NCBI GenBank assembly: GCA_023667695.1
Contig: JAMOZY010000001.1
Coordinates: forward strand, 1-64,000
Length of the DNA: 64,000 nt
From: Clostridium sp.
Lineage (GTDB): Bacteria; Bacillota; Clostridia; Lachnospirales; Lachnospiraceae
Reading direction: 5' to 3'
Under the pieces are notes generated by a model that worked only from the letters and a program-made list of their open reading frames with translations, did not search any database and was not told the DNA's origin. This document shows positions 1 to 8,545 of the stretch, one piece after another; position 1 is the stretch's first letter; each line of letters starts with the position of its first letter. The position numbers were made by a program, and so were the translations under genes.

Positions 1-69
1 GAGGGCTTGACCAGGGAAGGTTAGATGGAAGCTGTATGATGTTCTGAAGGTGCAGGGGTTTTAGAATAA

Positions 70-141
70 TCCTCGATAGCTCAATGGTAGAGCACTCGGC
101 TGTTAACCGAGTTGTTGTAGGTTCGAGTCCTACTCGGGGAG
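70..141 (+). tRNA. tRNA-Asn (GTT)
   Basis: A full cloverleaf is visible. The acceptor strands TCCTCGA and TCGGGGA pair with one G-T wobble. The anticodon stem CTCGG/CCGAG encloses loop CTGTTAA with anticodon GTT, and the T arm carries GTTCGAGTCC. CCA is not encoded. It is first in an array of five tRNAs that probably form one transcript. Confidence 0.95.
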
Positions 142-180
142 TTTTTACTGACACTATTTTGTGTGTATTGGATAGTATAT

Positions 181-253
181 GCCGATATGGCTCAATTGGC
201 AGAGCAGCTGATTTGTAATCAGCAGGTTGAGGGTTCGAGTCCCCCTATCGGCT
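181..253 (+). tRNA. tRNA-Thr (TGT)
   Basis: The acceptor GCCGATA pairs perfectly with TATCGGC. The anticodon stem GCTGA/TCAGC holds loop TTTGTAA with anticodon TGT, and the T arm has GGTTCGAGTCC. It is the second tRNA of the array, and a separate tRNA-Thr (CGT) lies on the minus strand near 43.7 kb. Confidence 0.95.
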
Positions 254-299
254 CTATTTGCTGAAAAGCGAATATTACGGGTTTTGAGACTCGTTTAAT

Positions 300-373
300 G
301 GACCTTTAGCTCAGTTGGTTAGAGCAATCGGCTCATAACCGATCGGTCCAGGGTTCGAGTCCCTGAGGGTCCA
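300..373 (+). tRNA. tRNA-Met (CAT), elongator type
   Basis: The acceptor GGACCTT pairs with AGGGTCC. The anticodon stem ATCGG/CCGAT encloses loop CTCATAA with anticodon CAT. The first acceptor pair is a full G-C and the body resembles clostridial elongator tRNA-Met. An Ile tRNA with a modified CAT anticodon cannot be excluded by eye. Confidence 0.88.
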
Positions 374-407
374 CTTTTCTTTGTGGTAAAATTAATAATT
401 GATATAT

Positions 408-481
408 GGCCCAGTGGCTCAGTTGGTTAGAGCGTCGCCCTGTCACGGCGAAGGTCGAGGGTTCGAGTCCCTTCTGGGTCG
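408..481 (+). tRNA. tRNA-Asp (GTC)
   Basis: The acceptor GGCCCAG pairs with CTGGGTC, with one G-T wobble. The anticodon stem TCGCC/GGCGA holds loop CTGTCAC with anticodon GTC, and the discriminator base is G as expected for tRNA-Asp. It is fourth in the array. Confidence 0.95.
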
Positions 482-488
482 TTAATAT

Positions 489-561
489 GGGATCTTAGCT
501 CAGCTGGGAGAGCATCTGCCTTACAAGCAGAGGGTCACAGGTTCGAGCCCTGTAGGTCCCA
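489..561 (+). tRNA. tRNA-Val (TAC)
   Basis: The acceptor GGGATCT pairs with AGGTCCC, with one T-G wobble. The anticodon stem TCTGC/GCAGA holds loop CTTACAA with anticodon TAC. It is the last tRNA of the array and is followed about 50 bases later by a strong terminator hairpin. Confidence 0.95.
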
Positions 562-610
562 TTTCTTTATGAAATAGCGGTTTTTTGTAAAAAGATGCAG
601 ATTTGAAATG

Positions 611-662
611 CACCTCAAATGTTAGATAAGATTTTAATCTGACATTCAGAGGTGTATTTTTA
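611..662 (+). terminator. Terminator of the tRNA array
   Basis: CACCTC pairs with GAGGTG. Inside this, AATGTTAGAT pairs with ATCTGACATT apart from one wobble, giving a stem of about 16 bp, and a T-rich tail follows. It lies just after the tRNA array, so it probably ends that transcript. Confidence 0.8.
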
Positions 663-737
663 TATCTGTTTCAGAATTGTCTTTACATGGAAAGTGGATT
701 ATAATGAAAAGATAGTAAAGTAACACTTTTGTTTTTT

Positions 738-830
738 CCGCCCCAAGGGGCGGGGGATTTGACCCTCGCGGCATTCGTCAAATATCCATGCAAGCATGGT
801 TATGTTCCTCATTGCTCGCGGAAATAAAAA
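738..830 (-). repeat. Family A palindromic repeat, copy A1 (most complete)
   Basis: On the minus strand this copy reads TTTCCGCGAGCAATGAGG, then the TT-loop hairpin CCATGC-TT-GCATGG, then ATTTGAC. A spacer with CCGCGAGG follows, then GTCAAAT, then a GC-rich hairpin made of CCGCCCC and GGGGCGG. Copies with the same module order lie near 7.1, 37.0, 40.0 and 45.9 kb, always between genes. Its function is unknown; the palindromic modules suggest a REP/MITE-like element. Confidence 0.8.
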
Positions 831-839
831 CGGATTCTT

Positions 840-980
840 ATGATTTTTAGATGGTATAAACAAAATCGGCGAAAAACGGTTTTGCCATATGATATAGAAA
901 CACTTAATGAAGTGGGAATACCGATTTTCGTATATCATAATGAAGAATTGTCATTCATAGGATTACCGGATAATCAATGA
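840..980 (+). CDS. Possible small protein or gene remnant, 46 aa
   Basis: An open frame begins directly beside the family A repeat and runs to a TGA, reading MIFRWYKQNRR at the start and LSFIGLPDNQ at the end. The composition looks protein-like, but no ribosome site is visible because the upstream bases belong to the repeat. It may be the 3' end of a gene whose front was lost when the repeat arrived. No family is recognised, and the call is weak. Confidence 0.25.
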   Translation: MIFRWYKQNRRKTVLPYDIETLNEVGIPIFVYHNEELSFIGLPDNQ

Positions 981-1173
981 AATACAATTACTCCTGGGAG
1001 GTATCAGCCAGACTTATTGCCTTACTTGTTAAAGGGTATTCACTATAATTATATTGTAGCAGGAAGGTAAGACAGGAAATAGAGCTTGACATAGATGTAA
1101 AATCGAAATAAGGATGCCGGGGTTGAAATTCATGAAATGAAAAGGATGAAAAGGGAAAGGCACGAGGGATAAA

Positions 1174-1878
1174 ATGAGTACATTTGTAGAATTTAAAAAT
1201 GTTAAAAAAACATATAAAACCGGAGAAGTAGAAATACAGGCCCTTCAAAATGTGAATTTTGAAATTGAGCGAGGAGAATTCTGCGTGATTGTAGGGGCCT
1301 CTGGAGCAGGGAAAACCACGATTTTGAATATACTGGGCGGTATGGATACTCTGACTGGAGGACAGGTTTTTCTGGACGGACGTGAGATTTCCGGCTTAAA
1401 TAAAAAGCAGCTAACAGCTTATCGAAGGCATGATGTAGGATTTGTATTTCAGTTTTATAATTTGGTACAGAATCTGACTGCATTAGAAAATGTAGAGCTG
1501 GCGGCACAGATTTGTAAAGAACCCTTGGATGCAGAAACTGTTTTGAAGCAGGTAGGCTTGGAGCATCGCATGGGAAATTTTCCGTCTCAGCTTTCCGGAG
1601 GGGAACAGCAGAGGGTGGCAATTGCTAGGGCCTTGGCAAAGAATCCGAAGCTGCTTCTTTGCGATGAACCGACAGGAGCGCTGGATTATAACACAGGAAA
1701 AGCAGTTTTGAAGCTGCTTCAGGATACTTGTCATGAGACTGGCATGACGGTAGTGGTTATTACTCATAACCAGGCGCTGACAGCTATGGCGAATCGGATT
1801 ATTACGGTGAAAAATGGAACCGTGGCAAAGATGGTCATAAATGATAGGATTGTGGATGTAGCAGATATTGAATGGTAG
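1174..1878 (+). CDS. ABC transporter ATP-binding protein (MacB/LolD type)
   Basis: This is a 234-residue cytoplasmic ATPase subunit. It shows Walker [10 protein letters not shown] (residues 41-49), Q-loop Gln93, signature LSGGEQQR (140-147), Walker [13 protein letters not shown] (160-171) and an H-loop VVITHN near the end. This motif set and length are typical of ATPases that drive FtsX-type permeases, which transmit force across the membrane rather than importing solute. Its stop lies just before the next gene's start, so the two are translationally linked partners. Upstream, TTACTT with TATAAT 16 bases later (1022-1049) is a possible promoter. The substrate cannot be read from sequence; export of a peptide or lipid, or envelope stress handling, is likely. 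Confidence 0.93.
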   Translation: MSTFVEFKNVKKTYKTGEVEIQALQNVNFEIERGEFCVIVGASGAGKTTILNILGGMDTLTGGQVFLDGREISGLNKKQLTAYRRHDVGFVFQFYNLVQNLTALENVELAAQICKEPLDAETVLKQVGLEHRMGNFPSQLSGGEQQRVAIARALAKNPKLLLCDEPTGALDYNTGKAVLKLLQDTCHETGMTVVVITHNQALTAMANRIITVKNGTVAKMVINDRIVDVADIEW

Positions 1879-1885
1879 GTATCAT

Positions 1886-4800
1886 ATGAAATCGATGATG
1901 AGACGAACAACCATAAGAGAGATAAAGAACAGCTTTGGCAGATTCTGTGCCATTTTGGCTATTGTAGCGTTAGGGGTAGGATTTTTTACGGGCTTAAAGA
2001 TTACAAAGACAGCCATGGTATCTACCGTGAATGAATATTGGAAGGAAATGAATTTTTATGATTTCCGTCTGCTTTCGACTTTGGGATTTGATGGGGATGA
2101 TGTTGAAGCATTTGCAGAGGAGGAGCAGGTAAGGACTGCGGCTGGTGCGTATACCTTTGATATCCTTTGTACAGGAATTGGAGAAAATGAAGAGGTACTT
2201 AAGGCACATTCTATCACAGAAGGAATCAATGGCATAAAGCTAATCGCAGGAAGATTACCGGAGGGGCCGGGAGAATGTGTCGTAGATGCAAAGCTTATGA
2301 GCGAAGAAGCGCTGGGAAGGGTAATACAATTATCTCAAGCCAATGAAGAAGATACCTGCAAGGCATTTAAGGAAGAGGAATTTACAATAGTCGGACTGGT
2401 GAATTCCTCTTACTATTTGAATTTTGAACGAGGAACCACTTCCTTAGGGAATGGTAAGGTGGCAGGCTTTTTGTATTTGCAGCCGGAGGCATTTGATGTT
2501 GATTATTATACAGAGGTATATATAAAACTGGAACAGGATTATGATATTTATTCCCAGGAATATAAGGACTATATAGACCGTTTCACAGATGACTGGGAAC
2601 GTATCTGTGAGGAACGGGCGGATTTACGCTATGAGAATATTTTAACAGAGGCCCAGGAGGCTTTGGAAGAAGCAGAGGAGGAGTTGAGAAGCCAAAGGCA
2701 GGATAGCGAGGCAGAATTAGAGGACGCTTATGAGGACTTGCAGGAGGCGGAGCAACAGCTTGCAGATGGAAGGGCAACACTGAATCAGGCAAGAACAACC
2801 TTACAGACACAGGAGGCGGAGCTTGGAAAGCAGGAGGAACAGCTGCAAGGTGGTGAAAGGGAAGTATTGCTTCAGGAGGAGCAGTTAAATCTGACCTTAC
2901 AGCAGCTGGCACCAGAGCAACAGACCATTCTGCAGAATATGACGCAGATGATGCAACAGGCAGATGAAGTACAACGCCTTGCATTACAGGAACAGTGGGC
3001 AGGAACGCCGGAAACAGGGCAAATGCTATCACTGGTTATGGCACAGCTACAGCTGGCAGAGGGGAAAGCTGAAATCACGAGTGGAAAAGAGCAGTTAGAA
3101 GCAGGAAAAAAGCAATTGGAGGAAGCCTGGGCTGAATTGGGAAGAAGGGAAACAGAATTAGCAGAGGCGGAGGCAGAGCTTCAAACAGGACAGCAGGAAT
3201 ACGAGGATGGAAAAAAAGAATTTGAGGAAACCATTGTAGAGGCGGAAGCAGAACTGGCAGATGCCCGGAAGGAAATTGCGGATATAGAAGAACCGGATTC
3301 TTATGTGCTGGACCGCAATACGAATATTGGATATGCTTGTTTTGAAAATGATGCTGATATTGTGAATGCAATCGCAAAGGTATTTCCTGTATTCTTTTTT
3401 CTGGTAGCCGCTTTAGTGTGTATGACAACGATGAACCGGATGGTAGAGGAGCAGAGAACGCAAATCGGTGTTTTAAAAGCATTGGGCTATAAAGAAGCTT
3501 CTATTATGGGAAAATATATGTTTTATTCCGGCAGTGCGGCTTTGATTGGCTGCGTGGCAGGATATGCAGGAGGGACCTATGTCTTTCCTGTGGTCATATG
3601 GACTACCTATAGAATGATGTATCAGAAAATAGAGCTAAAGTATATCTTTGATTGGAAGCTGGCGGTGATAGCATTATTGGTGTCGATGCTTTGCTCGATT
3701 GGAACCACCTGGTTGTCCTGTCGATATGAAATGGCGGAAACTGCTGCAAATCTCATGCGGCCCAAGGCGCCAAGAGCCGGAAAGCGGGTGCTTTTGGAAC
3801 GGCTGCCTTTTATTTGGAAGCGTTTAAAATTCCTTTATAAAGTATCCGTAAGGAATGTATTCCGATATAAACGGCGTTTCTTTATGATGGTATTTGGAAT
3901 CAGCGGCTGTACGGCGCTTTTGCTGACCGGCTTTGGAATTAAGGATTCGATTGCAGAATTTGCAAATCAGCAATACGAAGATATACAGGTAGTAGACGGA
4001 GCAATCGGACTTAGAGAAGCCGTGAATCAGGAAGTCCGGGATTCCTTGGAGGATAAGCTAAATGCCGTGGCAGAGAAATATGTGTATGTCAGTGAGGCTT
4101 CCTGGGATTTCGTATTTCAGGGTAATATGAAGTCTGTGAATCTGGTGGTTCTGGAACAGCCGGAAGAGATGGATTCCTATTTCAGACTTCATACAGTTCA
4201 GGATGAGCCATTGGATTATCCTTCCGCCGGGCAGGCTGTAATCAATAATAATCTGGCGGACCTGTATCAGATTTCAATCGGTGATACGATTATAGTTCGG
4301 GATGAAACCATGCGTGAAATGAAAGTAACGGTTGCCGGAGTATTTGAAAATCATGTTTATAATTATGTATTTATATCACCGGAAACCTATGCGGAACAGC
4401 TTGGAGAAGCACCGGAATATAAGACAGTATATATTAATTTCCGGGAAGGGCTGGACGCACACCAGGCAGCGGCTGAGTTGATGAAGGAGAATCTGGTAAC
4501 TTCGACGGTCATTCATCAGGATACCAGAGAGCGCCTGACGAATATGATGAGCAGTCTGAATTATGTTGTGGTACTGGTAATTATCTGTGCGGCTGCACTT
4601 GCATTTATTGTGCTTTATAACCTGACAAACATTAATATTACAGAACGGATTCGGGAGATTGCCACGATTAAGGTGTTGGGCTTCTTTCGGAATGAGACGG
4701 CTGCCTATATCTTTCGGGAAAATATGATACTGACCTCAATTGGAATTGGCGTAGGTCTGGTTCTTGGCAATTTCCTTCATCGCTTTGTTATGAATCAGAT

Positions 4801-4957
4801 TCAGGTGGATATGGTTTCCTTTGATATCCGCATCCGGTTTGTCAGTTATATCTATAGTATCCTATTGACCTTTATATTTTATTTCGGGGTAAATCGGGTA
4901 ATGTCCATCAAGCTGGAGGGGATTAACATGGCAGAATCCTTAAAGTCGGTTGATTAA
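1886..4957 (+). CDS. FtsX-type ABC transporter permease with large extracytoplasmic coiled coil
   Basis: This roughly 1,023-residue protein partners the preceding ATPase. A first membrane segment (FCAILAIVALGVGFFTG) is followed by a long outer domain. Residues about 240-470 of that domain are a Glu/Gln/Ala-rich coiled coil (repeats such as EAEEELRSQ and DLQEAEQQLADG). Three membrane segments follow, including FFFLVAALVCMTTMNRM and the conserved IGVLKALGY loop. A second, shorter outer domain and four more segments complete a tandem FtsX layout, with a second loop EIATIKVLGF. An ATG at 1886 (MKSMMRRTTIREIK) is preferred; a TTG at 1868 overlapping the ATPase stop is the alternative. The coiled coil is much longer than in ordinary MacB proteins and may reach through the wall or bind a partner. 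Confidence 0.9.
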   Translation: MKSMMRRTTIREIKNSFGRFCAILAIVALGVGFFTGLKITKTAMVSTVNEYWKEMNFYDFRLLSTLGFDGDDVEAFAEEEQVRTAAGAYTFDILCTGIGENEEVLKAHSITEGINGIKLIAGRLPEGPGECVVDAKLMSEEALGRVIQLSQANEEDTCKAFKEEEFTIVGLVNSSYYLNFERGTTSLGNGKVAGFLYLQPEAFDVDYYTEVYIKLEQDYDIYSQEYKDYIDRFTDDWERICEERADLRYENILTEAQEALEEAEEELRSQRQDSEAELEDAYEDLQEAEQQLADGRATLNQARTTLQTQEAELGKQEEQLQGGEREVLLQEEQLNLTLQQLAPEQQTILQNMTQMMQQADEVQRLALQEQWAGTPETGQMLSLVMAQLQLAEGKAEITSGKEQLEAGKKQLEEAWAELGRRETELAEAEAELQTGQQEYEDGKKEFEETIVEAEAELADARKEIADIEEPDSYVLDRNTNIGYACFENDADIVNAIAKVFPVFFFLVAALVCMTTMNRMVEEQRTQIGVLKALGYKEASIMGKYMFYSGSAALIGCVAGYAGGTYVFPVVIWTTYRMMYQKIELKYIFDWKLAVIALLVSMLCSIGTTWLSCRYEMAETAANLMRPKAPRAGKRVLLERLPFIWKRLKFLYKVSVRNVFRYKRRFFMMVFGISGCTALLLTGFGIKDSIAEFANQQYEDIQVVDGAIGLREAVNQEVRDSLEDKLNAVAEKYVYVSEASWDFVFQGNMKSVNLVVLEQPEEMDSYFRLHTVQDEPLDYPSAGQAVINNNLADLYQISIGDTIIVRDETMREMKVTVAGVFENHVYNYVFISPETYAEQLGEAPEYKTVYINFREGLDAHQAAAELMKENLVTSTVIHQDTRERLTNMMSSLNYVVVLVIICAAALAFIVLYNLTNINITERIREIATIKVLGFFRNETAAYIFRENMILTSIGIGVGLVLGNFLHRFVMNQIQVDMVSFDIRIRFVSYIYSILLTFIFYFGVNRVMSIKLEGINMAESLKSVD

Positions 4958-5067
4958 AGGAAGGATATTTCGAAAATATTAGTAGGCAAATTGAAAATTA
5001 TATTGTAAAATATTAACAGGATGTGGTTACTGGTGGGAAGCAGATGCGTAAAGTCGGGGTGTTATAA

Positions 5068-7068
5068 ATGAAGCAGTTGAATATTGCATTATTGATTAGT
5101 GAATTTGAGGACCCTTATACCAATACTCTGTGTGAGGGTGCCATAAGGGCAGTGAGGGCAAAGGGATATAATCTCTATATTTTTCCGGGGAAATTTCTGG
5201 ATTCCCGGGTAAGCTCTGTGTTCGAGGATGATTATGCCTATCAGCATAATTGTCTGTTCCAGTTTATTTCCGAAAATAGTATTGACATTGCAATCATTAA
5301 TTTGGGGAATATAGGCTCCCAGTTAAGTATGGAGAATAAGCATCGGTTTTTAGAGATGATTACAGTTCCGGTCATATTGATTTCCGATATGATAGAGGGA
5401 TATTCCTGTGTGAATTTTGAGAATAGCTCCGGTATTTCCCTGGGCATCGAGCATTTGATACAAGAGCATCATAAGCAGCATTTCGGCTATGTTAGCGGTC
5501 CAAGGAATAATATTGACGCAGTAAGACGGCAGCGGATTTTTGAGCAGGCAATGGAAAAGAATGGTATTGCTCCGGATCAGTATAAGATTGTGGAGGGGGA
5601 TTTTACTTATAGCAGTACGAAGGTGGTGGAGGACCTGCTGGACGAATATCCGGAAATGGATGCCCTGATTTGTGCCAATGACATGATGTGCTATGGCGCG
5701 TATCAGGTATTGGCGGCCAGGAATCTGAGGGTTGGCCAGGATATTGCTGTGCTTGGATTTGATGATGCACCCTATTCCAGCCAGATTAAACCGGGACTTA
5801 CAACGGTAAAGGCAGACCCGGCTTTATTGGGGTATAAGGCGGTAGGTCTGTGTGAAAAGGTACTGGCAGGCGAAACGCATAATCTAATGGTAGATACTTC
5901 TTTTATAATACGGGAATCCTGTGGATGCGTGGAACAGTCCCATACAGAATCCCATCAGGATATATTGAGCATACAGGCAAATCTGGATTCGCTGAATCAT
6001 ACTCTGGTGGCAATTTCCAGAAATATATTAAATTATGAGGAAGAAAACAATAAGATATATTTTATGATTCTGAACAGTTTGTGCAAGATGAATATTCAGA
6101 GCGTATATTTTTATACCTTTGCAGACAAAATCGAGCATAAAAAGGGACAGGAATGGATAAAGCCGGAATATGTACGGCTGCGGGCCTACTATCGGGAACC
6201 CCATGCCAGAATTCCAGATATTGTCTATCAGCCTATGCCGATTTATTATTATCCGGTTGCTATGGAGGATATTAAAGAAATCGAGCCGGAGGAACAGCGG
6301 ATTCCTTTTGATGCGATATTTTCAAATAAATATATTCGAAGTGAACAATCAGCCATCCGGGTAGTGACTTTGTTATACGCAGGTGAAATTCAGTATGGAT
6401 TCCTGGTATGGGATGTGAAGGAAGAATATTTTGGTTATATCGGACAGCTATCCTATCAGATATCCAATGCATTGAAAACCAATAAATTATTGCATAAGAA
6501 GAATCAGATGGCGGCAGCATTGGAAGAAAGTCTACAGCAGGTTCAGGATAAGAATTCCATTCTGGAAGAGATATCCAAGGTAGATGAGTTGACGCAGATT
6601 TATAATCGGAGAGGCTTCTTAGACAGCATGAAGCGGAGTGTGATTTTAAAAGCAAATGCCGGAAAGCCGGCAATCGCAGTTTATGCGGACATGAATAATC
6701 TGAAGCTGGTAAATGACCAGTTCGGGCATGAAGAAGGGGACTATGCACTCCGGATGATTGGACAGATTCTGCGGGATGCCATACACAGTCTGAATGGTGT
6801 TGGGGAAGTCGGAAGAATCGGCGGAGATGAATTCTGTGCATATGTCATTACCGATGCGGTGGATTATGAAATGGTACTGCGGAAGAAGATTGATGAAATA
6901 ACAGAGGCTATGAATCAGGAAAATGATAAGGTTTACTATGTAAGCATGAGTGTAGGCATGAAATCCTTTGTCTGCTCCAATGAGGTGGATATCTCTTATG
7001 AGCTGGAGCAGGCTGATGCACAGCTTTATCAGTATAAGCAGAAAAAGCGGACTAGTATTTTGAAATAA
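5068..7068 (+). CDS. LacI-like sugar-binding sensor domain fused to GGDEF diguanylate cyclase
   Basis: This 666-residue signalling protein starts with MKQLNIALLISEFEDPY and holds a periplasmic-binding-protein/LacI effector fold over about 275 residues (ALICANDMMCYGAYQVL, IAVLGFDDAPYS, PGLTTV). A linker of about 250 residues with a GAF-like look follows, then a short coiled coil, then a GGDEF domain. That domain starts at DELTQIYNRRGFL and has GGDEF at residues 585-589. It should make cyclic di-GMP in response to a ligand. There is no signal peptide, no membrane segment and no N-terminal helix-turn-helix, so the ligand is sensed in the cytoplasm. The RxxD inhibitory site expected a few residues before GGDEF is absent. 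Confidence 0.9.
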   Translation: MKQLNIALLISEFEDPYTNTLCEGAIRAVRAKGYNLYIFPGKFLDSRVSSVFEDDYAYQHNCLFQFISENSIDIAIINLGNIGSQLSMENKHRFLEMITVPVILISDMIEGYSCVNFENSSGISLGIEHLIQEHHKQHFGYVSGPRNNIDAVRRQRIFEQAMEKNGIAPDQYKIVEGDFTYSSTKVVEDLLDEYPEMDALICANDMMCYGAYQVLAARNLRVGQDIAVLGFDDAPYSSQIKPGLTTVKADPALLGYKAVGLCEKVLAGETHNLMVDTSFIIRESCGCVEQSHTESHQDILSIQANLDSLNHTLVAISRNILNYEEENNKIYFMILNSLCKMNIQSVYFYTFADKIEHKKGQEWIKPEYVRLRAYYREPHARIPDIVYQPMPIYYYPVAMEDIKEIEPEEQRIPFDAIFSNKYIRSEQSAIRVVTLLYAGEIQYGFLVWDVKEEYFGYIGQLSYQISNALKTNKLLHKKNQMAAALEESLQQVQDKNSILEEISKVDELTQIYNRRGFLDSMKRSVILKANAGKPAIAVYADMNNLKLVNDQFGHEEGDYALRMIGQILRDAIHSLNGVGEVGRIGGDEFCAYVITDAVDYEMVLRKKIDEITEAMNQENDKVYYVSMSVGMKSFVCSNEVDISYELEQADAQLYQYKQKKRTSILK

Positions 7069-7079
7069 ACCGGAATTGG

Positions 7080-7113
7080 AAAAGAGAAATCATGAAATGT
7101 GGTTTCTCTTTTT
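7080..7113 (+). terminator. Terminator after the GGDEF gene
   Basis: AAAAGAGAAA pairs with TTTCTCTTTT around an inner CAT/ATG pair, and the right arm is itself the T tract. The stem is AT-rich but well placed 12 bases after the stop codon. Confidence 0.65.
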
Positions 7114-7144
7114 GATATAGTGAAAAATCATAAATCATTTTGAT

Positions 7145-7193
7145 TATTCCTGCGAGCAATGAGGAAAATAGCCATGCTTGCATGAATATTTGA
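7145..7193 (+). repeat. Family A palindromic repeat, copy A2 (front part only)
   Basis: This copy holds TATTCCTGCGAGCAATGAGG, then AAAATAGC, then CATGC-TT-GCATG and ATTTGAC, in the same order as A1 and A4. It stops after ATTTGAC, so the GTCAAAT half and the GC hairpin are missing. A lone ATTTGAC followed by the small palindrome ACAACTAAAGTTGT lies about 100 bases further on, just before tRNA-Arg. Confidence 0.75.
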
Positions 7194-7238
7194 CTTTATA
7201 GAACAACTCAGAAGCGTTCAGAAAAATAGATTTATCTC

Positions 7239-7267
7239 TTGACATATGAAGGTTCATTTGCTATCAT
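7239..7267 (+). promoter_or_regulatory. Promoter of tRNA-Arg
   Basis: A perfect TTGACA is followed after exactly 17 bases by TATCAT, about 50 bases before the tRNA. The intervening leader contains TCGGCGGTGTCGGC and an ATTTGAC box like those in the family A repeats. Confidence 0.8.
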
Positions 7268-7320
7268 ATAACACGTTGAATGTCGGCGGTGTCGGCATTT
7301 GACTACAACTAAAGTTGTAT

Positions 7321-7394
7321 GCGTGCTTAGCTCAGCTGGATAGAGCGTTTGGCTACGGACCAAAAGGTCGGGGGTTCGAATCCTCTAGCACGCA
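7321..7394 (+). tRNA. tRNA-Arg (ACG)
   Basis: The acceptor GCGTGCT pairs perfectly with AGCACGC. The anticodon stem TTTGG/CCAAA holds loop CTACGGA with anticodon ACG, which would be deaminated to ICG. The T arm has GGGTTCGAATCC. It is a stand-alone gene with its own promoter and terminator. Confidence 0.95.
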
Positions 7395-7400
7395 GAAGCT

Positions 7401-7428
7401 AAGCCTAGTGATATCACTAGGCTTTTGT
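7401..7428 (+). terminator. Terminator of tRNA-Arg
   Basis: The 24-base stretch is a perfect palindrome: AAGCCTAGTGAT pairs with ATCACTAGGCTT. A short T tract follows, seven bases after the tRNA end. Confidence 0.85.
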
Positions 7429-7506
7429 TATGTGTAACCTATTGGCGGACAATCTTAGGATGGGATTGTTTATGGAAGTATAGGAATTCAAAGAACAGGT
7501 TGAAGC

Positions 7507-8346
7507 ATGAAAACGATATCTCATAATAATCAAAAGAAAATAGCAGTTATCAATGATATTTCCGGATTTGGACGCTGTTCGATTACGGTATCACTTCCAA
7601 TTATTTCTCATATGCGGCTCCAATGCTGTCCCCTGCCTACCTCTATATTTTCCAATCATACCGGTTATGAACATTATTTTTTTGATGACTATACCGATAA
7701 GATGCGGGAATATATTCGCAATTGGAAGCAGCTGGGGTTGGAATTTGAGGGAATCGCGACCGGATTCTTAGGGTCAAAGGAACAGATTCAGATTGTGGAA
7801 GAATTTATTCAGGAATTCCGTACGGAGCAGACAAAGGTAATTGTTGACCCGGTCATGGGAGATAATGGGGTATTGTATCCGACCTATACAGAGGAGATGC
7901 GAAAGGAAATGAAAAAGCTGGTATCCTATGCGGATATACTGACGCCGAATCTGACCGAGTGCTGTTTTCTGACGGATACTCCATATCGGGAAACGGACTG
8001 GTCCGCTCGGGAGTTATATGCCATGGCAGAAAAGCTCAGTCATGTGGGGGCAGAAAAAATCGTTATTTCTGGTGTGGTTATGGGAGAATATCTGGGAAAT
8101 GTAGTATATGAAACCGATGGAACAAGAAAAATCCTTCGAAGTAAACGGGTGGCACAGGAGCGTGCCGGAACCGGAGATATTTTTTCTTCTATTATAGCAG
8201 CAGATTGCATTAATCAGGTGGACTTTACAAAATCGGTACGAAAAGCAGTACGGTTTATCAAAGATTGTATGATAATTACAGATGAAAGGGGGATTCCGGC
8301 TGAGGACGGAGTTTGTTTTGAAGAGATTTTGTATCGATTAAAATGA
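7507..8346 (+). CDS. Pyridoxamine/pyridoxal kinase (PfkB-ThiD superfamily)
   Basis: This 279-residue enzyme phosphorylates a B6 vitamer with ATP to support pyridoxal 5'-phosphate salvage. The N-terminal NDISGFGRCSITVSLP is the family's substrate-binding start. VIVDPVMGDNG and TPNLTECCFLT are the central motifs, and RAGTGDIFSS carries the catalytic Asp224 in a GTGD anion hole. The length fits the pyridoxamine kinase family. It stands alone, 113 bases after tRNA-Arg. Nothing nearby belongs to B6 synthesis, although a MocR-family regulator, a group that often controls B6 genes, lies 32 kb downstream. Confidence 0.88.
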   Translation: MKTISHNNQKKIAVINDISGFGRCSITVSLPIISHMRLQCCPLPTSIFSNHTGYEHYFFDDYTDKMREYIRNWKQLGLEFEGIATGFLGSKEQIQIVEEFIQEFRTEQTKVIVDPVMGDNGVLYPTYTEEMRKEMKKLVSYADILTPNLTECCFLTDTPYRETDWSARELYAMAEKLSHVGAEKIVISGVVMGEYLGNVVYETDGTRKILRSKRVAQERAGTGDIFSSIIAADCINQVDFTKSVRKAVRFIKDCMIITDERGIPAEDGVCFEEILYRLK

Positions 8347-8446
8347 ATGTAAAAGGGGAATTATTATTCCAAATCTGGATTCTGGTGAAATCAGGTAAAA
8401 AAGTTGTTGCATAGAAATTGTCAATATGTTACAATTCTGTTACACG

Positions 8447-8476
8447 TTGTTAAGAAAGTGTGTTTGTGTATATAAT
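8447..8476 (+). promoter_or_regulatory. Promoter of the transglutaminase-like gene
   Basis: TTGTTA is followed after 18 bases by a perfect TATAAT, about 70 bases before the start codon chosen for the secreted transglutaminase-like protein. Confidence 0.6.
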
Positions 8477-8545
8477 ATACGATAGTGTAATACATCTCAT
8501 TCATTTTTTGAATGGATGATAAAGAATAGACAGGTGGCAATTGAT

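Noticed and set aside
699-938. A 79-codon minus-strand frame across the first family A repeat
   Set aside because: Most of it is repeat sequence with palindromes; no start signal or protein family is visible.
2583-3482. Long minus-strand frames opposite the coiled-coil permease
   Set aside because: They arise from the Gln/Glu-rich codon bias of the coding strand and have no start signals.
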